Below, piece after piece: positions 1-9,654 of a stretch of 64,000 bases of DNA (the stretch's first letter is position 1; each line of letters begins with the position of its first letter). The notes below the pieces were generated by a model. That model had not been told where the DNA came from. It saw only the letters and a list, made by a program, of their open reading frames with translations, and made no database searches. The stretch lies in NCBI RefSeq assembly GCF_006345825.1, contig NZ_VCIX01000087.1, positions 186,202 through 250,201 of the forward strand, written 5' to 3'. The position numbers were made by a program, and so were the translations under genes. Origin of the DNA: Paenibacillus paridis (GTDB lineage Bacteria; Bacillota; Bacilli; Paenibacillales; Paenibacillaceae).

Positions 1-1333
1 CCTTTTTCAGCTCATGAGTAGCGGAAAGCCGCAAATCCCGATAGAGCACTGCTCCAGCATTCCGATCCCCGTATATCCGGTATTCTTGGTCCGTAATGCG
101 ACAAATATTAATAGTCAGACTCCCCCATAGCTGGCGTATTTTTCGGCTGATCCGCTCTGCTTTTCGCTCGTATTCCCCAAGCCATTGCTCTCCTTCCATT
201 GTATAGCCAGTTGCTTCGGCTACGAGAAGCAGCTGTTCCCGCCAATCTGTTGCAAGCCAAGGCACACGGATAACAGGTGCGACCTGTTTCAGATCCTGCT
301 GCGCTTCCTGCGACAAAAAATCGGTACAGAAAATAAGCTCAGGAGCAGCCATTTGCAGCATTTCCACGTTTTTATGCCACGACTGTCCGATTCCCGCTTC
401 ATTCGCATGCAAACGGAGCATTTGCGCGTACTTTGTATGAGTGGGATAAAACGCAGCAGCCTTGGGCAAAAGCTGCAAAGCGAGCATGCTGCCTGAAATC
501 GGCTCAGATACGCTCGCTATATTTCTTCTTCTGCTCTTCATATAAGTAAGCGGCGATAATCCCGCATGCTGCTTGAATTTTCTGCTAAAGTAAAACTCAT
601 CCTCAAAACCGACCTGAACAGCTGTATCCTTAACGCTATTTCCATATAGCAGCATATTTTTCGCTTTGGCCATTCGCAAATCCATTATAAATTTTGTCGG
701 GGTTTTCCCGATTTCTTCCTGGAAAGCACGGGAGAAATAACCCTGACTTAGCCCAGCCTTTTGGGCCAGCTCAGCTCTCGTGAAATCCTGATCAATGCGC
801 TCCCGCATAAAATTGGATACGCGAAGAATAGCTTCAGCCGTCGTCTCCCCCGTGTGCCTGTTTCTTCTCGAATCCTCCATGAGAGCCATTAGCCCATAAA
901 ACTCACTCTGAATGCTGTACCCATTCGGCTGTTCCATACTAAACGTGTGATACAAACAATCGCATCGTTCAATCAAATGCTTGATATGTCGAATCGTAAC
1001 CCCCTCGTGACGAGTGCTTGCCGACTTCACTGGCATTCCATAATCCTGTTGAGCATGCAGATAGGAGTCATAAAGAATCCGCAATCCTTTTAACGGAGCA
1101 CCGCCCATTGCTCGAAGCTTTAACTCGCGACCTGGTGGCTGTATGCTAATTTCGCCTTCCACGAGAGAAAGAGCATCTTGCCCCCACCCCAGCAATCCTT
1201 CGCCATGTAAGCAAATGATGAGTGTATAGGAGCCTGAGCTTGCATAATGGATCTCCCCGTTAGCAGCAAATTCAATCGATTGTATATCATTAACGTGCAA
1301 GATCTCCCTACAGGATTGATTTAATTTATTCAA
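1..1333 (-). CDS. AraC-family regulator fused to a periplasmic-binding-like domain (3' end outside window)
   Basis: The reading frame is open from a TTG at 1333 to the window edge, so only the first 444 codons are seen. The start is set by GGAGGT eight bases upstream of TTG. Three parts can be read: an N-terminal cupin-like sensor (about 1-150), an AraC double helix-turn-helix (about 165-268, with AELAQKAGLSQGYFSRAF and the second helix around VGFEDEFYFSRKFKQ), and a C-terminal segment (from about 280) with MLQMAAPELIFCTDFL, which resembles the siderophore/cobalamin-type periplasmic binding fold. This is the layout of Btr-like regulators that sense a siderophore directly. It lies downstream of and co-oriented with the GH95 gene but is separated by a terminator, so it is probably its own unit. 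Its ligand is not known; an iron-siderophore is the family precedent. Confidence 0.85.
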   Translation of the reverse strand, partial: MNKLNQSCREILHVNDIQSIEFAANGEIHYASSGSYTLIICLHGEGLLGWGQDALSLVEGEISIQPPGRELKLRAMGGAPLKGLRILYDSYLHAQQDYGMPVKSASTRHEGVTIRHIKHLIERCDCLYHTFSMEQPNGYSIQSEFYGLMALMEDSRRNRHTGETTAEAILRVSNFMRERIDQDFTRAELAQKAGLSQGYFSRAFQEEIGKTPTKFIMDLRMAKAKNMLLYGNSVKDTAVQVGFEDEFYFSRKFKQHAGLSPLTYMKSRRRNIASVSEPISGSMLALQLLPKAAAFYPTHTKYAQMLRLHANEAGIGQSWHKNVEMLQMAAPELIFCTDFLSQEAQQDLKQVAPVIRVPWLATDWREQLLLVAEATGYTMEGEQWLGEYERKAERISRKIRQLWGSLTINICRITDQEYRIYGDRNAGAVLYRDLRLSATHELKK

Positions 1334-1490
1334 GGCAGTATACCTCCGCATATCCGATGCCGTTTTTTCATTCGTTATTTTAAGTATACCGTCTTGTCCG
1401 ATGGAGAAAAAGACAAAATCCATGCTTTATCTTTCCAATGGAAGTCAATGACGGCTTCCCCGTCGATTATGATTATGCTGGGACAAATTC

Positions 1491-1526
1491 AAAAGCAGCC
1501 GTCCCCTCTCGGGAACGGCTGCTTCT
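1491..1526 (-). terminator. Rho-independent terminator of the GH95 gene
   Basis: AGCAGCCGT and ACGGCTGCT arms close a short loop and are followed on the minus strand by TTTT and an AT-rich tail. It lies about 20 bases past the GH95 stop codon. Confidence 0.85.
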
Positions 1527-1543
1527 GTTGTTTCGCACAAAAA

Positions 1544-4500
1544 TTATTTGTTGTACATTCGGTAGAGCAGCACCGCAGTCTCCGCTCTTGATGCATATCC
1601 GAGTGGATTAATGTTACTGCCGTTTCCGTTGACGATTCCGTTTTTGACTAGGGTAGCAACGCTTTGCCTTGCATAATCTGCAATATTGTCTTTATCCGAG
1701 AACGATTGGACTTCAACAGACGTGCCCGCAAGCAAAGTTTTGTTGGAGAATGCCATTGCCCTATCGATAAGAACCATCATATCCTGCCTTGTAATCTTCG
1801 CATCCGGATTAAACGTTCCATCGCCCGTACCGGTAGCTATGCCGATCTTCTTAGCTACGGCTACAGCTTCCGCATAATAAGCCGCTGGATTCACATCAGA
1901 GAAGTTCCCCTCTGTTGTAGCGCTTAAGCCTAAAGCATTGACCAAAAGTAGAATGAAATCTGCTCTTTTGATGGATGCCTCAGGGGTATATTTGTCAGTC
2001 GATGTACCGTTGATTACTCCTTTAGAAGCCAAAACCTCAATCGCTTGCTTAGCCCATCCATAGTTGGCTATATCGGTGAAGCTCTTCGTAACATAGGCGA
2101 TTACAAAATCACCGAATTGTGTTGTAGTAAACGTAACAGAGCCTTTTGCAGAGTCATACTTTCCTGTTGGTACAGGGATGACTTTACCTGTCTCATCTAT
2201 GCGCCAAATAACAAGATATTCGGGATCAGACAATTCAGAAGACGTAGGCGTATAAGGAATCGATATCGTTACCGGTGCATTTGGATTGCTCCAAGGCTTT
2301 GTTACGCCACCCAGCTTGAGGTCAATTCCGATTACTGGTCTACTGATTACATTGGTTTGATCCGCAGTATTCCATTTACCCGCATCCTTTTGCGTAATCG
2401 TAATCGAGACATTATGTGCTCCAGTCGTCTCAACCGCGCCCAGCATCGCCGAGGATACCGTTACCGTTCCAATCGAGGTCGTAATCTCAATCGTTCTGGC
2501 CGAATCATCGGCTTGAAAGGCTGCTATTGGAACCGTAACCTGATACGCATGAGCGCCATTCACGCTTGGGATCTCAATATATACCTGCTTAGAAGCATCG
2601 CTTGCTTTACGAAATGTCTCTGAATCAATGACGGTCGTTGCCGTACCCGATGAATCGATCGAAGGTACAGCACCCTTGATATGATTCGGTTTTGTTGTGA
2701 CAGGAGGCGGTACCGTTCCTCCATTGCCGCTTCCATTATGGCCACCGCTTCCTGCATCCGCGGTAGTGGTTGCGGATGTCGAAGGTCCGTCAGTACTCCA
2801 GTTATCTTCTGCATCGCCTGCTTCAACCTTGAACGTATAGGTCGTGCTTGGCGATAGCCCATTTAATGTATAGCTATATACGCTACCTGTTACCGTGCTC
2901 ACCAGATCTGTTCCATTATATACGCGATAACCGGCTACTTCAGTATCGCCAGCTGCCGGCGTCCACGCCAGCGTCAGTTCCTTGCTGCCTACTTGAGATG
3001 CAGTAAGCGTGCTTCCCGCAGGCCAGCTTGGCTGCACTTGTATTCGATTTGACTCCAACTCAATAGGCAGCACTACGTCGGTATCAACGGTAAAGCCAGC
3101 GCTTTGTGAAATAAAGCCAACCTTGCTCACGGTATACGTATAAGCTCCTCCTTCCGGCAATCGGAAGGATTTTCCATCTCCTGACGAGCTGTACCAATAG
3201 CCTTCGGAATCCTCCACTGTAATAACTGCATCAGCAGGCGAGACATCAAACGAGACGTCGCGGTAGACCGTAGAGTCGTCATTTGCCTGCAAAATATTTA
3301 AAGTGACGTAGGATAAGTTAAACCCGGTTTGCGGCCAGAACAAATAAACATCTTTTTCCCCGCTACTCTCCGCAATTTCCGAAGTGAACACGTCTTTAAG
3401 GTTTGTCCAGCCGTCAGTCGTTCCGCTAGTATTCAGGGTCGCTACCTTCACAGCTTCATTCACTGTCCCTACATCCGGTTCGGCAATGCGAACTTGAATT
3501 TCTCTTGTGGAGGCAGACGGTGAAGCATAGCCGATCAAGACATTTTGAATGCCATCCTTTAAATCAACTTTGTTGAACTTCAACCAACCGTTGGAACCAA
3601 GAAATTCAACCCAATCGTTATTAAAAGTCATGATTCCATTAGGATTGGTTCCGCCGGATTCCGCATTTCGCTCAATCCCTCTAATCTTGAGAGGCTGAAT
3701 CGTGCCAGAGACCAGTCGAACTTGAAGATGCTTTGTCCATTGCGGCTCTTTGGTTGACGTGGCACTAACTATGATATCTTGCGTACTTGCACCTTCCTTA
3801 ATCGACAGCGTGCCATCGCTGTTGATCTTCACACCCGAATAATTCCCGTTCAAGCTCCATTTCACGTTGCTGCTGCCCGTTTCGGTTGAACCGTCATCAT
3901 AGGAAATGGATGCGGTATAGCTCACATCCGTTCTTCCTGTTGTCGGTAGGCCAACCAGAGTACTTCCCAACACGTTTATCCCCACGATTGCGGCGTTATC
4001 CTTGCTTGTGAAAAATTGTAAGGACTTCAGATTGCTTGGACGTGTAAAAGAAATGTACAGATCATGCGTGCCACTCACGTTGTAAGGCAGGCTCGCGGAC
4101 AACGTTTTGTATATCCCCATGTCGCCGGTGTTGTCTGCAAGTATGCTCGCAATGACCGGAGAGGTTGGGCTATCCAGCCTCAGTTCGATGTTGCCCAAAT
4201 CTTCAGGGACTTTTTTATCCGAACTGACCTGAATGCGAACCTTATTTGCTCCCTCATTGCCGAATTGAACATTTTTAAACATGGCATAATCTCCGGCAGC
4301 AGCTTCTTGCAGCGCTGTAGAGCTTTTGTTTATTCTGCCGTAAAGGATATCCGCATCGACCGCATTCATGATTACATAAGGATTATGTGATACGGCAGCA
4401 TCTTGAATGTCACTAATCACATAAGTATCACCCTGCTGAGCTGAGATAACGATCGTGTTGTCATCTACAATGCTAAAATTGACGGGAGTATTGCCATTCA

Positions 4501-7435
4501 TGACGGAAGCCGTGCTGATGTTGGCTCCTTTGATTGTGACGAGCCCCGTTGTACCCGTCTTCAGAACCGCTGACGAGAGGCTCGCCTGATCCCAAGTCAT
4601 GTCAACCTCTACATTCCCTCTAGCTTTCAAACCGGATACACTACCCGTACTCCATTTGGAAGGAAGCGCGGGTAATAGCTCGATCGCCCCGCCTTGGCTT
4701 TGCAGTAACATTTCGGTCATTCCAGCTGTTGCTCCGAAGTTTCCATCAATCTGGAAAGGGGGATGAGTATCAAATAAGTTGCTAAGCGTCGATTCGTACA
4801 AAATCTCCTTAACCAGCTTCTGTGCGCGGTCGCCATCACGCAGACGCGACCAGAAGTTAATCTTCCATGCTTTGCTCCAACCCGTACCTCCATCTCCCCG
4901 AGTATTCAAAGTAACTTTCATCGCATCCACATAGTTGTCTTCCTCTTCGCTTCGTCCTGCGACAATTTGTGAACCCGGGTGAAGCCCATACAGGTGGTTC
5001 GTATGACGGTGGCCGTTGTCTCCTGTAAGGTCCATGTTGACTTCGTCTTTCCACTCCATGAACTGCCCGCCAAGACCTATTTTAGGACCTGCAAGCTTAG
5101 ACTGTGACTTTATAATTTCCTGCAGTTCCTTGCTATCGATATTTAACACTTCACTGGCTTTGATCACTTCCTCAAATATTCCCCATACAACCGCCTGAAC
5201 CTCAGTCGCACCCAATGAATAAGGACCGTGCTCTGGGGAATAAGAAGGGTTCGCAACTAATGTGCCATCGCGTGTATCCTCCCATAGGTTATCTACCCAA
5301 AACAAAGCCGCTTCCAGCATAATGCTATAATTATCCCGAAGAAAAGCTTCGTCCATCGTAAATTGATACCGTTCCCAAATATTTTGAGCCAGCCAAGCGC
5401 CATCTTCAGGAGAAAAAAATGCATCGCTCACCGCAGGCGCGGTATTTCCCCAAATATTGTTCTCGTGATGTGTCGTCCATCCTCTGACCGGATGACCTGC
5501 GGGTGTGACATAGCCATGCTGAGCGCTAATTCTTCCCCTAGGCACTAAGCTCTGAATATATTCGATTAGAGGAACATGGGTTTCGGATAGATTCGTTTGC
5601 TCCGCAAGCCAGTAATTCATTTGCAAGTTAATATTAATGTGATAGTCCGCGTCCCAAGGCGGATTCGTTCCCGCAGCCCATACCCCCTGTAAATTCGCAG
5701 GCAATGAGCCTTCTCTTGAAGACGAAATTAATAAATATCTGCCAAACTGATAATATAGCTGCTCCAAATATCGATCTTCCAAAGGCTGATTGGTTCTTGC
5801 ATATCCGGCTAACAGCTCATCCGTTGGCTTGTTAGGGAATGGAGCATTCATCAAATTAAGATCAACACGGTCAAACAAATTTTTGTAATCGCTGACATGT
5901 CGATCATAAAGCTCAGCATAACCCTTCTGTGCAGCGGATTGAAGTCTCTCACTAACTGCGATGAGCGGATTCACTCCTGTAAAATAATCAAATGAATCGT
6001 CCATAGACTGCTGATAGTTGGTGCCAGAGGTCATGAGAATTAAGATTGAATCCGCGTCCTGTACCAAGATCCCATTATTTTCCGCAACCATAGTACCACC
6101 CGTAGGAATCACTTTCATTTGCATGGCAAAATGCAGCGTGTTGTCAAAATCATTAGCCGCATTGGCTTTATTATGGTCGGATGGCCACCCCGTCATCGTA
6201 ATGGTATCTCCAAGTGAAGTGACCGTTTTTCTCGTCTGTGCCGATGTCACGCTGACGAATTGATTGAATTTCCCTTTATCCGTAGAGCTGAGACGTATCG
6301 CCATCACATTATCGGGATAATTAACAAGGTATTCCCTCTTTATTTCTGCACCGCCCTGATTATAGGACACGCTAGCAACAGCGTTGTTAAAATCAAGCTC
6401 CCGTTTGTAATTAGAAGGATGATCATTTTCGGGCAGAGTGCTTTCGTCGAAAATGATTTTCAACTCGGACATTTGAAGGGCTTGATTGGTTTCGTTCAAA
6501 GAAGTGATGTTCAGCTTAAAATATTTGTACGCGCCGGGCACGTCTAATTCAAACTGCATGGTTTGTTTCCGTCCTGCTAACTCGAAAGCGCTTACAGTAT
6601 CGATTGTAGAATAAGTCACTCCATCATTGGATGCTGAGATTGTCCAGTTTTTCGGGTCTCTTGGCTGAGCATCGTTGCCCGTTGTGATGGAATAGGACTT
6701 CGTCGTCATTTTCTTATCGTATTCCCATTCGATTACATACTCCTTGGCCCCCTGGTTACCATCGGCAAAATATTTAGTGTCCGTATTATCATCGAATAAT
6801 TTATCTACCTTCTCCCCAGCATTTTTCGTGTTATCCTGAGCAGTAAAGGTCTTTGTAATTGTAGGTCTTAACGACTTCACATCCTGCAGCCATATGGAGC
6901 CCAGTTCCTGATAGGAACCAAAATTATTCTTCGTCCCGATCAAGCCGCCCGATCCTTGAACTCCATTGATTTGATTTCTAATCGATGAGCTATTGCTATA
7001 GTCACGGGCAATCACTTTGCCGTTCTCATCCTTATAAGCAGGGGCTCCTGATGAAAATTGAGTCATCAAATCCTGTAATTCGGTTCTTGCTTGCTGCAGA
7101 AGAGCATGCTTCTGTTCCGCACTGTCTTTATGCCCGCCGTTATAATCGGGGTTGGCGCCGGGACCGCCAGACCAAAGGGTCTTTTCATTAATTAAAATTT
7201 GATCCTTATCGATGCCTCCGAAAACCATCGCTCCCATATAACCATTCCCGAGCGGAAGCGCTTCGGATTCCCAGTTCGTAGCCGCTTTGGTATACCAAGA
7301 TTTAAGCGGTGCAGGGTCAGTAATTGGATTTGCCACTAAGCTCGTAGGGTCCGCGTAAGAAGAAACAGGCAAGTAAGTGAAGCTTGTCACGGTCAATACG
7401 ATGGCAAGAGTAGAATGAACAAGCCTTTTTCGCAT
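1544..7435 (-). CDS. S-layer-anchored GH95 alpha-L-fucosidase (or alpha-L-galactosidase), multidomain
   Basis: This 1963-residue exported glycosidase starts with a signal peptide (1-28), then the GH95 N-terminal beta domain (about 40-185) with ALPLGNGYMGAMVFGG. An F5/8 type C-like (discoidin) segment of about 140 residues (190-330) interrupts that domain. The (alpha/alpha)6 catalytic core follows: N601/N603 in HININLQMNYW, the candidate catalytic Glu735 in SPEHG, and Asp897 in QIDGNFG match the asparagines, acid and aspartate described for bifidobacterial GH95 AfcA. Downstream are beta-rich modules, a PEGA-like stretch (about 1390-1445), one fibronectin type III domain (about 1468-1560), a Gly-rich linker and three SLH domains (about 1780-1963) for cell-wall anchoring. 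RBS GAGGTGG lies eight bases before the ATG. It sits downstream of a sugar ABC importer and probably releases the sugar that the importer takes up. Fucose versus L-galactose specificity cannot be settled by eye. Confidence 0.93.
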   Translation of the reverse strand: MRKRLVHSTLAIVLTVTSFTYLPVSSYADPTSLVANPITDPAPLKSWYTKAATNWESEALPLGNGYMGAMVFGGIDKDQILINEKTLWSGGPGANPDYNGGHKDSAEQKHALLQQARTELQDLMTQFSSGAPAYKDENGKVIARDYSNSSSIRNQINGVQGSGGLIGTKNNFGSYQELGSIWLQDVKSLRPTITKTFTAQDNTKNAGEKVDKLFDDNTDTKYFADGNQGAKEYVIEWEYDKKMTTKSYSITTGNDAQPRDPKNWTISASNDGVTYSTIDTVSAFELAGRKQTMQFELDVPGAYKYFKLNITSLNETNQALQMSELKIIFDESTLPENDHPSNYKRELDFNNAVASVSYNQGGAEIKREYLVNYPDNVMAIRLSSTDKGKFNQFVSVTSAQTRKTVTSLGDTITMTGWPSDHNKANAANDFDNTLHFAMQMKVIPTGGTMVAENNGILVQDADSILILMTSGTNYQQSMDDSFDYFTGVNPLIAVSERLQSAAQKGYAELYDRHVSDYKNLFDRVDLNLMNAPFPNKPTDELLAGYARTNQPLEDRYLEQLYYQFGRYLLISSSREGSLPANLQGVWAAGTNPPWDADYHININLQMNYWLAEQTNLSETHVPLIEYIQSLVPRGRISAQHGYVTPAGHPVRGWTTHHENNIWGNTAPAVSDAFFSPEDGAWLAQNIWERYQFTMDEAFLRDNYSIMLEAALFWVDNLWEDTRDGTLVANPSYSPEHGPYSLGATEVQAVVWGIFEEVIKASEVLNIDSKELQEIIKSQSKLAGPKIGLGGQFMEWKDEVNMDLTGDNGHRHTNHLYGLHPGSQIVAGRSEEEDNYVDAMKVTLNTRGDGGTGWSKAWKINFWSRLRDGDRAQKLVKEILYESTLSNLFDTHPPFQIDGNFGATAGMTEMLLQSQGGAIELLPALPSKWSTGSVSGLKARGNVEVDMTWDQASLSSAVLKTGTTGLVTIKGANISTASVMNGNTPVNFSIVDDNTIVISAQQGDTYVISDIQDAAVSHNPYVIMNAVDADILYGRINKSSTALQEAAAGDYAMFKNVQFGNEGANKVRIQVSSDKKVPEDLGNIELRLDSPTSPVIASILADNTGDMGIYKTLSASLPYNVSGTHDLYISFTRPSNLKSLQFFTSKDNAAIVGINVLGSTLVGLPTTGRTDVSYTASISYDDGSTETGSSNVKWSLNGNYSGVKINSDGTLSIKEGASTQDIIVSATSTKEPQWTKHLQVRLVSGTIQPLKIRGIERNAESGGTNPNGIMTFNNDWVEFLGSNGWLKFNKVDLKDGIQNVLIGYASPSASTREIQVRIAEPDVGTVNEAVKVATLNTSGTTDGWTNLKDVFTSEIAESSGEKDVYLFWPQTGFNLSYVTLNILQANDDSTVYRDVSFDVSPADAVITVEDSEGYWYSSSGDGKSFRLPEGGAYTYTVSKVGFISQSAGFTVDTDVVLPIELESNRIQVQPSWPAGSTLTASQVGSKELTLAWTPAAGDTEVAGYRVYNGTDLVSTVTGSVYSYTLNGLSPSTTYTFKVEAGDAEDNWSTDGPSTSATTTADAGSGGHNGSGNGGTVPPPVTTKPNHIKGAVPSIDSSGTATTVIDSETFRKASDASKQVYIEIPSVNGAHAYQVTVPIAAFQADDSARTIEITTSIGTVTVSSAMLGAVETTGAHNVSITITQKDAGKWNTADQTNVISRPVIGIDLKLGGVTKPWSNPNAPVTISIPYTPTSSELSDPEYLVIWRIDETGKVIPVPTGKYDSAKGSVTFTTTQFGDFVIAYVTKSFTDIANYGWAKQAIEVLASKGVINGTSTDKYTPEASIKRADFILLLVNALGLSATTEGNFSDVNPAAYYAEAVAVAKKIGIATGTGDGTFNPDAKITRQDMMVLIDRAMAFSNKTLLAGTSVEVQSFSDKDNIADYARQSVATLVKNGIVNGNGSNINPLGYASRAETAVLLYRMYNK

Positions 7436-7479
7436 GGAGCTTCCACCTCAATTTCCGTTATTTTAATGGAATAAAATGA

Positions 7480-7524
7480 TTGGGACTGTCGCTGAAAGAT
7501 AAGCACCTTTTCGTACAGCCCCAA
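7480..7524 (-). promoter_or_regulatory. Inverted repeat between importer and GH95 genes
   Basis: TTGGGACTGTCG (7480-7492) and CGTACAGCCCCAA (7512-7524) pair with two mismatches around a 19-base loop in the 118-bp gap. On the minus strand the stem is followed by an AT-rich run with only ATTTTATT, not a strong U-tract. It may be a leaky terminator or a 3'-stabilising stem that sets importer and enzyme levels apart. Confidence 0.5.
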
Positions 7525-7553
7525 TATGACGATGATACGATTCGCTTGTCTAG

Positions 7554-8564
7554 TTATTCGTAAAGAACGGCTTTAACGTCTTCGTTATCGATGTTCGATT
7601 TGTCGTACCAGACGAAACCGCTGTCGATAGCGGGCTCAACCGTTTCGCCTTTAGCAGCCGCAACTGCGGCTTTTACCGTTTCATAGCCGATGCCAACCGG
7701 ATTTTGGGAGATCGCGCCCGCCATCGTACCGTTCTTAATCGCATCAATTTGTGCTTTGCCGGAATCATAACCGATAACCGTCACTTTTCCGACCGCTTTG
7801 GCTTCCATTACTGCATTAATAACACCGATGGCGGAGCCTTCATTGGTACCGAAGAAGCCCTTGAGTTTTGGGTACGCTTGCATAATCGCCTTTGCCGCAT
7901 CGGTCGATTTGAGATGATCTCCCCCGCCATACTGAATATCGACGATTTTAATATTCGGGTATTTTTCTTCGATACGATTCTTGAAGCCATCACGACGATC
8001 AATGCCCGTGCGGCTCGTTTGGTCATGGGCAATAATCGCGATCTCGCCCTCGCCGCCAATTAATTCCGCCATTTTATCTGCTGCAACTCCAGCCGCAACC
8101 GCATTATCCGTTGCTACTGTACTAAGCGGAATGTCACTATCCACACCGGAGTCGAATGCGATAACAGGAATGCCGGCGTCTTTAGCCTTCTTGAGCAGCG
8201 GGATTGAAGCTTGGCTGTCCAGCGCTGCGAAACCGATTGCGCTAGGTTTTTTATCCAATGCGACTTGGAGCATTTCAAGCTGTTTGTCGACTTGGGACTC
8301 AGACTCTGGGCCTTCGAACGTAATATCTACGTTCAGCTCGGCTGCTGCCTTCTCTGCGCCGATCTTAACCGCTTGCCAGAATTGATGCTGGAATCCCTTA
8401 GAAATGACTGGTACATACATTTTCTCCGTTTTCTCAGTCGCTTCAGAGCTTGGTTTTTTAGTTGACTCTGGTGCATTCGTAGGTGAATTGCTGCCTCCGT
8501 TCGAGCTGCAAGCGCTAATGAATACTACGAGTACCAAAGCTGCCATCATCCATACTTTTCTCAT
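7554..8564 (-). CDS. CUT2-type sugar ABC transporter, substrate-binding lipoprotein
   Basis: A ribose-binding-protein-like (Peripla_BP_4) solute-binding lipoprotein of 336 residues. The signal peptide ends in a lipobox, FISAC, with Cys19 as the lipidation site, followed by a Ser/Asn/Thr-rich linker. The binding fold runs from about residue 45 to 320 and includes KGFQHQFWQAVKIG, VIAFDSGVDSD and VIGYDSGKAQ, typical of pentose/hexose binding proteins. The ATG at 8564 fits AAGGGGAT at eight bases better than the in-frame ATG six bases upstream. It is the last of the three importer genes and lies 118 bp before the GH95 gene, suggesting capture of the monosaccharide released by that enzyme. It is clearly homologous to the membrane-anchored binding protein at 11556-12542. 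Confidence 0.92.
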   Translation of the reverse strand: MRKVWMMAALVLVVFISACSSNGGSNSPTNAPESTKKPSSEATEKTEKMYVPVISKGFQHQFWQAVKIGAEKAAAELNVDITFEGPESESQVDKQLEMLQVALDKKPSAIGFAALDSQASIPLLKKAKDAGIPVIAFDSGVDSDIPLSTVATDNAVAAGVAADKMAELIGGEGEIAIIAHDQTSRTGIDRRDGFKNRIEEKYPNIKIVDIQYGGGDHLKSTDAAKAIMQAYPKLKGFFGTNEGSAIGVINAVMEAKAVGKVTVIGYDSGKAQIDAIKNGTMAGAISQNPVGIGYETVKAAVAAAKGETVEPAIDSGFVWYDKSNIDNEDVKAVLYE

Positions 8565-8633
8565 GTTCATATCCCCTTCATCATGAATAATATTTGCATT
8601 TATATATAATCTCCGGAGAAGACTATATCGCTG

Positions 8634-9629
8634 TTAAGCCTTGCGACGACGCAAAATATCCGCATATACCGCGAGTAATATAACAAAACCGACCACGACC
8701 GTCTGCCATTCCTGAGGAACCGACATGATGCGTAAACCGTTCGTCAATACGCTCATAATAAGAGCGCCGATTACAGTTCCCAAGATCGTTCCCTTACCGC
8801 CGCTTAGCGAGGTGCCGCCGATGATTACCGCTGCTATCGCTTCCAGCTCGTAACCTGCACCAAGAGAAGGATGCGCCGTGTTCAACCTTGATGCCATCAG
8901 AATGCCAGCTATTCCCGTAAACACGCCGGTTATCGTATAAATCACGATTTTCCAATTCCGCACGTTAATGCCGGATAGGCGCGTCGCCTCTTCATTGCTG
9001 CCGATTGCGAAGTTGTAACGGCCAACAATCGTTCGGGACAATAAGATGCTCCCGAGGATGGCTACGATGAAAAAAATAAGGACAGCGTTCGGAATATCAA
9101 AGCCTGGAATAAGGTCACCTAATACCGATCCTAATGATATTTCCATAAAAGCCTCATTGTCGGTGAAATAGATCGGCTTGGCTCCAGAGATAACTAATGC
9201 TAACCCTTTGGCAATCATCATCATCGCGAGCGTAGCGATAAATGGCGGAATTCCCAGCCTAGCAATCGTAAAGCCCGATAAAAATCCGCATAACGCCCCG
9301 GTCAGCAAACCGCCGATAATACCGATCGGAATGGGCAGCCCCCAGATCGTAATGAAAACGCCAGTCATGACTGCGGAGAGCGTCATGACTGTGCCAACCG
9401 AAAGATCAATGCCGCCCGTAATAATGACGAACGTCGAGCCTAACGCCAGTACGCCGATAACCGCGGTGGAGAGCAAAATGCCAATGAGATTGGAGAAATG
9501 AAAAAAATTATCCGACGCGATAGAAAAAAAGATGACGAGCAATATCAAACTTCCAAATACTAAGAGCTGCTGCAGCCCTGACTTAATCGCAAAATGCGAT
9601 TTCTGCTCAACCACTGTTGTTTTATTCAT
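8634..9629 (-). CDS. CUT2-type sugar ABC transporter permease (RbsC-like)
   Basis: An integral membrane protein of 331 residues with eight to ten hydrophobic segments and two family hallmarks: FVIITGGIDLSVGTVM near the third segment and EAIAAVIIGGTSLSGGKG near the C-terminus, the latter contacting the ATPase. This matches BPD_transp_2 permeases of ribose/galactose/xylose importers. The start at 9629 is chosen because AGGAAG lies six bases upstream; a longer frame begins at 9677 and would overlap the ATPase gene. It lies 25 bases downstream of the ATPase stop and 63 bases upstream of the binding-protein gene, so the three are one transcript. Substrate is inferred only from the neighbouring GH95 enzyme. 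Confidence 0.93.
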   Translation of the reverse strand: MNKTTVVEQKSHFAIKSGLQQLLVFGSLILLVIFFSIASDNFFHFSNLIGILLSTAVIGVLALGSTFVIITGGIDLSVGTVMTLSAVMTGVFITIWGLPIPIGIIGGLLTGALCGFLSGFTIARLGIPPFIATLAMMMIAKGLALVISGAKPIYFTDNEAFMEISLGSVLGDLIPGFDIPNAVLIFFIVAILGSILLSRTIVGRYNFAIGSNEEATRLSGINVRNWKIVIYTITGVFTGIAGILMASRLNTAHPSLGAGYELEAIAAVIIGGTSLSGGKGTILGTVIGALIMSVLTNGLRIMSVPQEWQTVVVGFVILLAVYADILRRRKA

Positions 9630-9654
9630 GCTTCTCTTCCTTTCCCTCCCGACC

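Noticed and set aside
1394..1591. 65-residue plus-strand frame between the AraC and GH95 genes
   Set aside because: It spans the GH95 terminator and its last codons; no ribosome-binding site.
2045..2623. 192-residue plus-strand frame inside the GH95 gene
   Set aside because: It is antisense to a well-supported coding region, with no ribosome-binding site and a composition rich in Arg and Tyr typical of a shadow frame.
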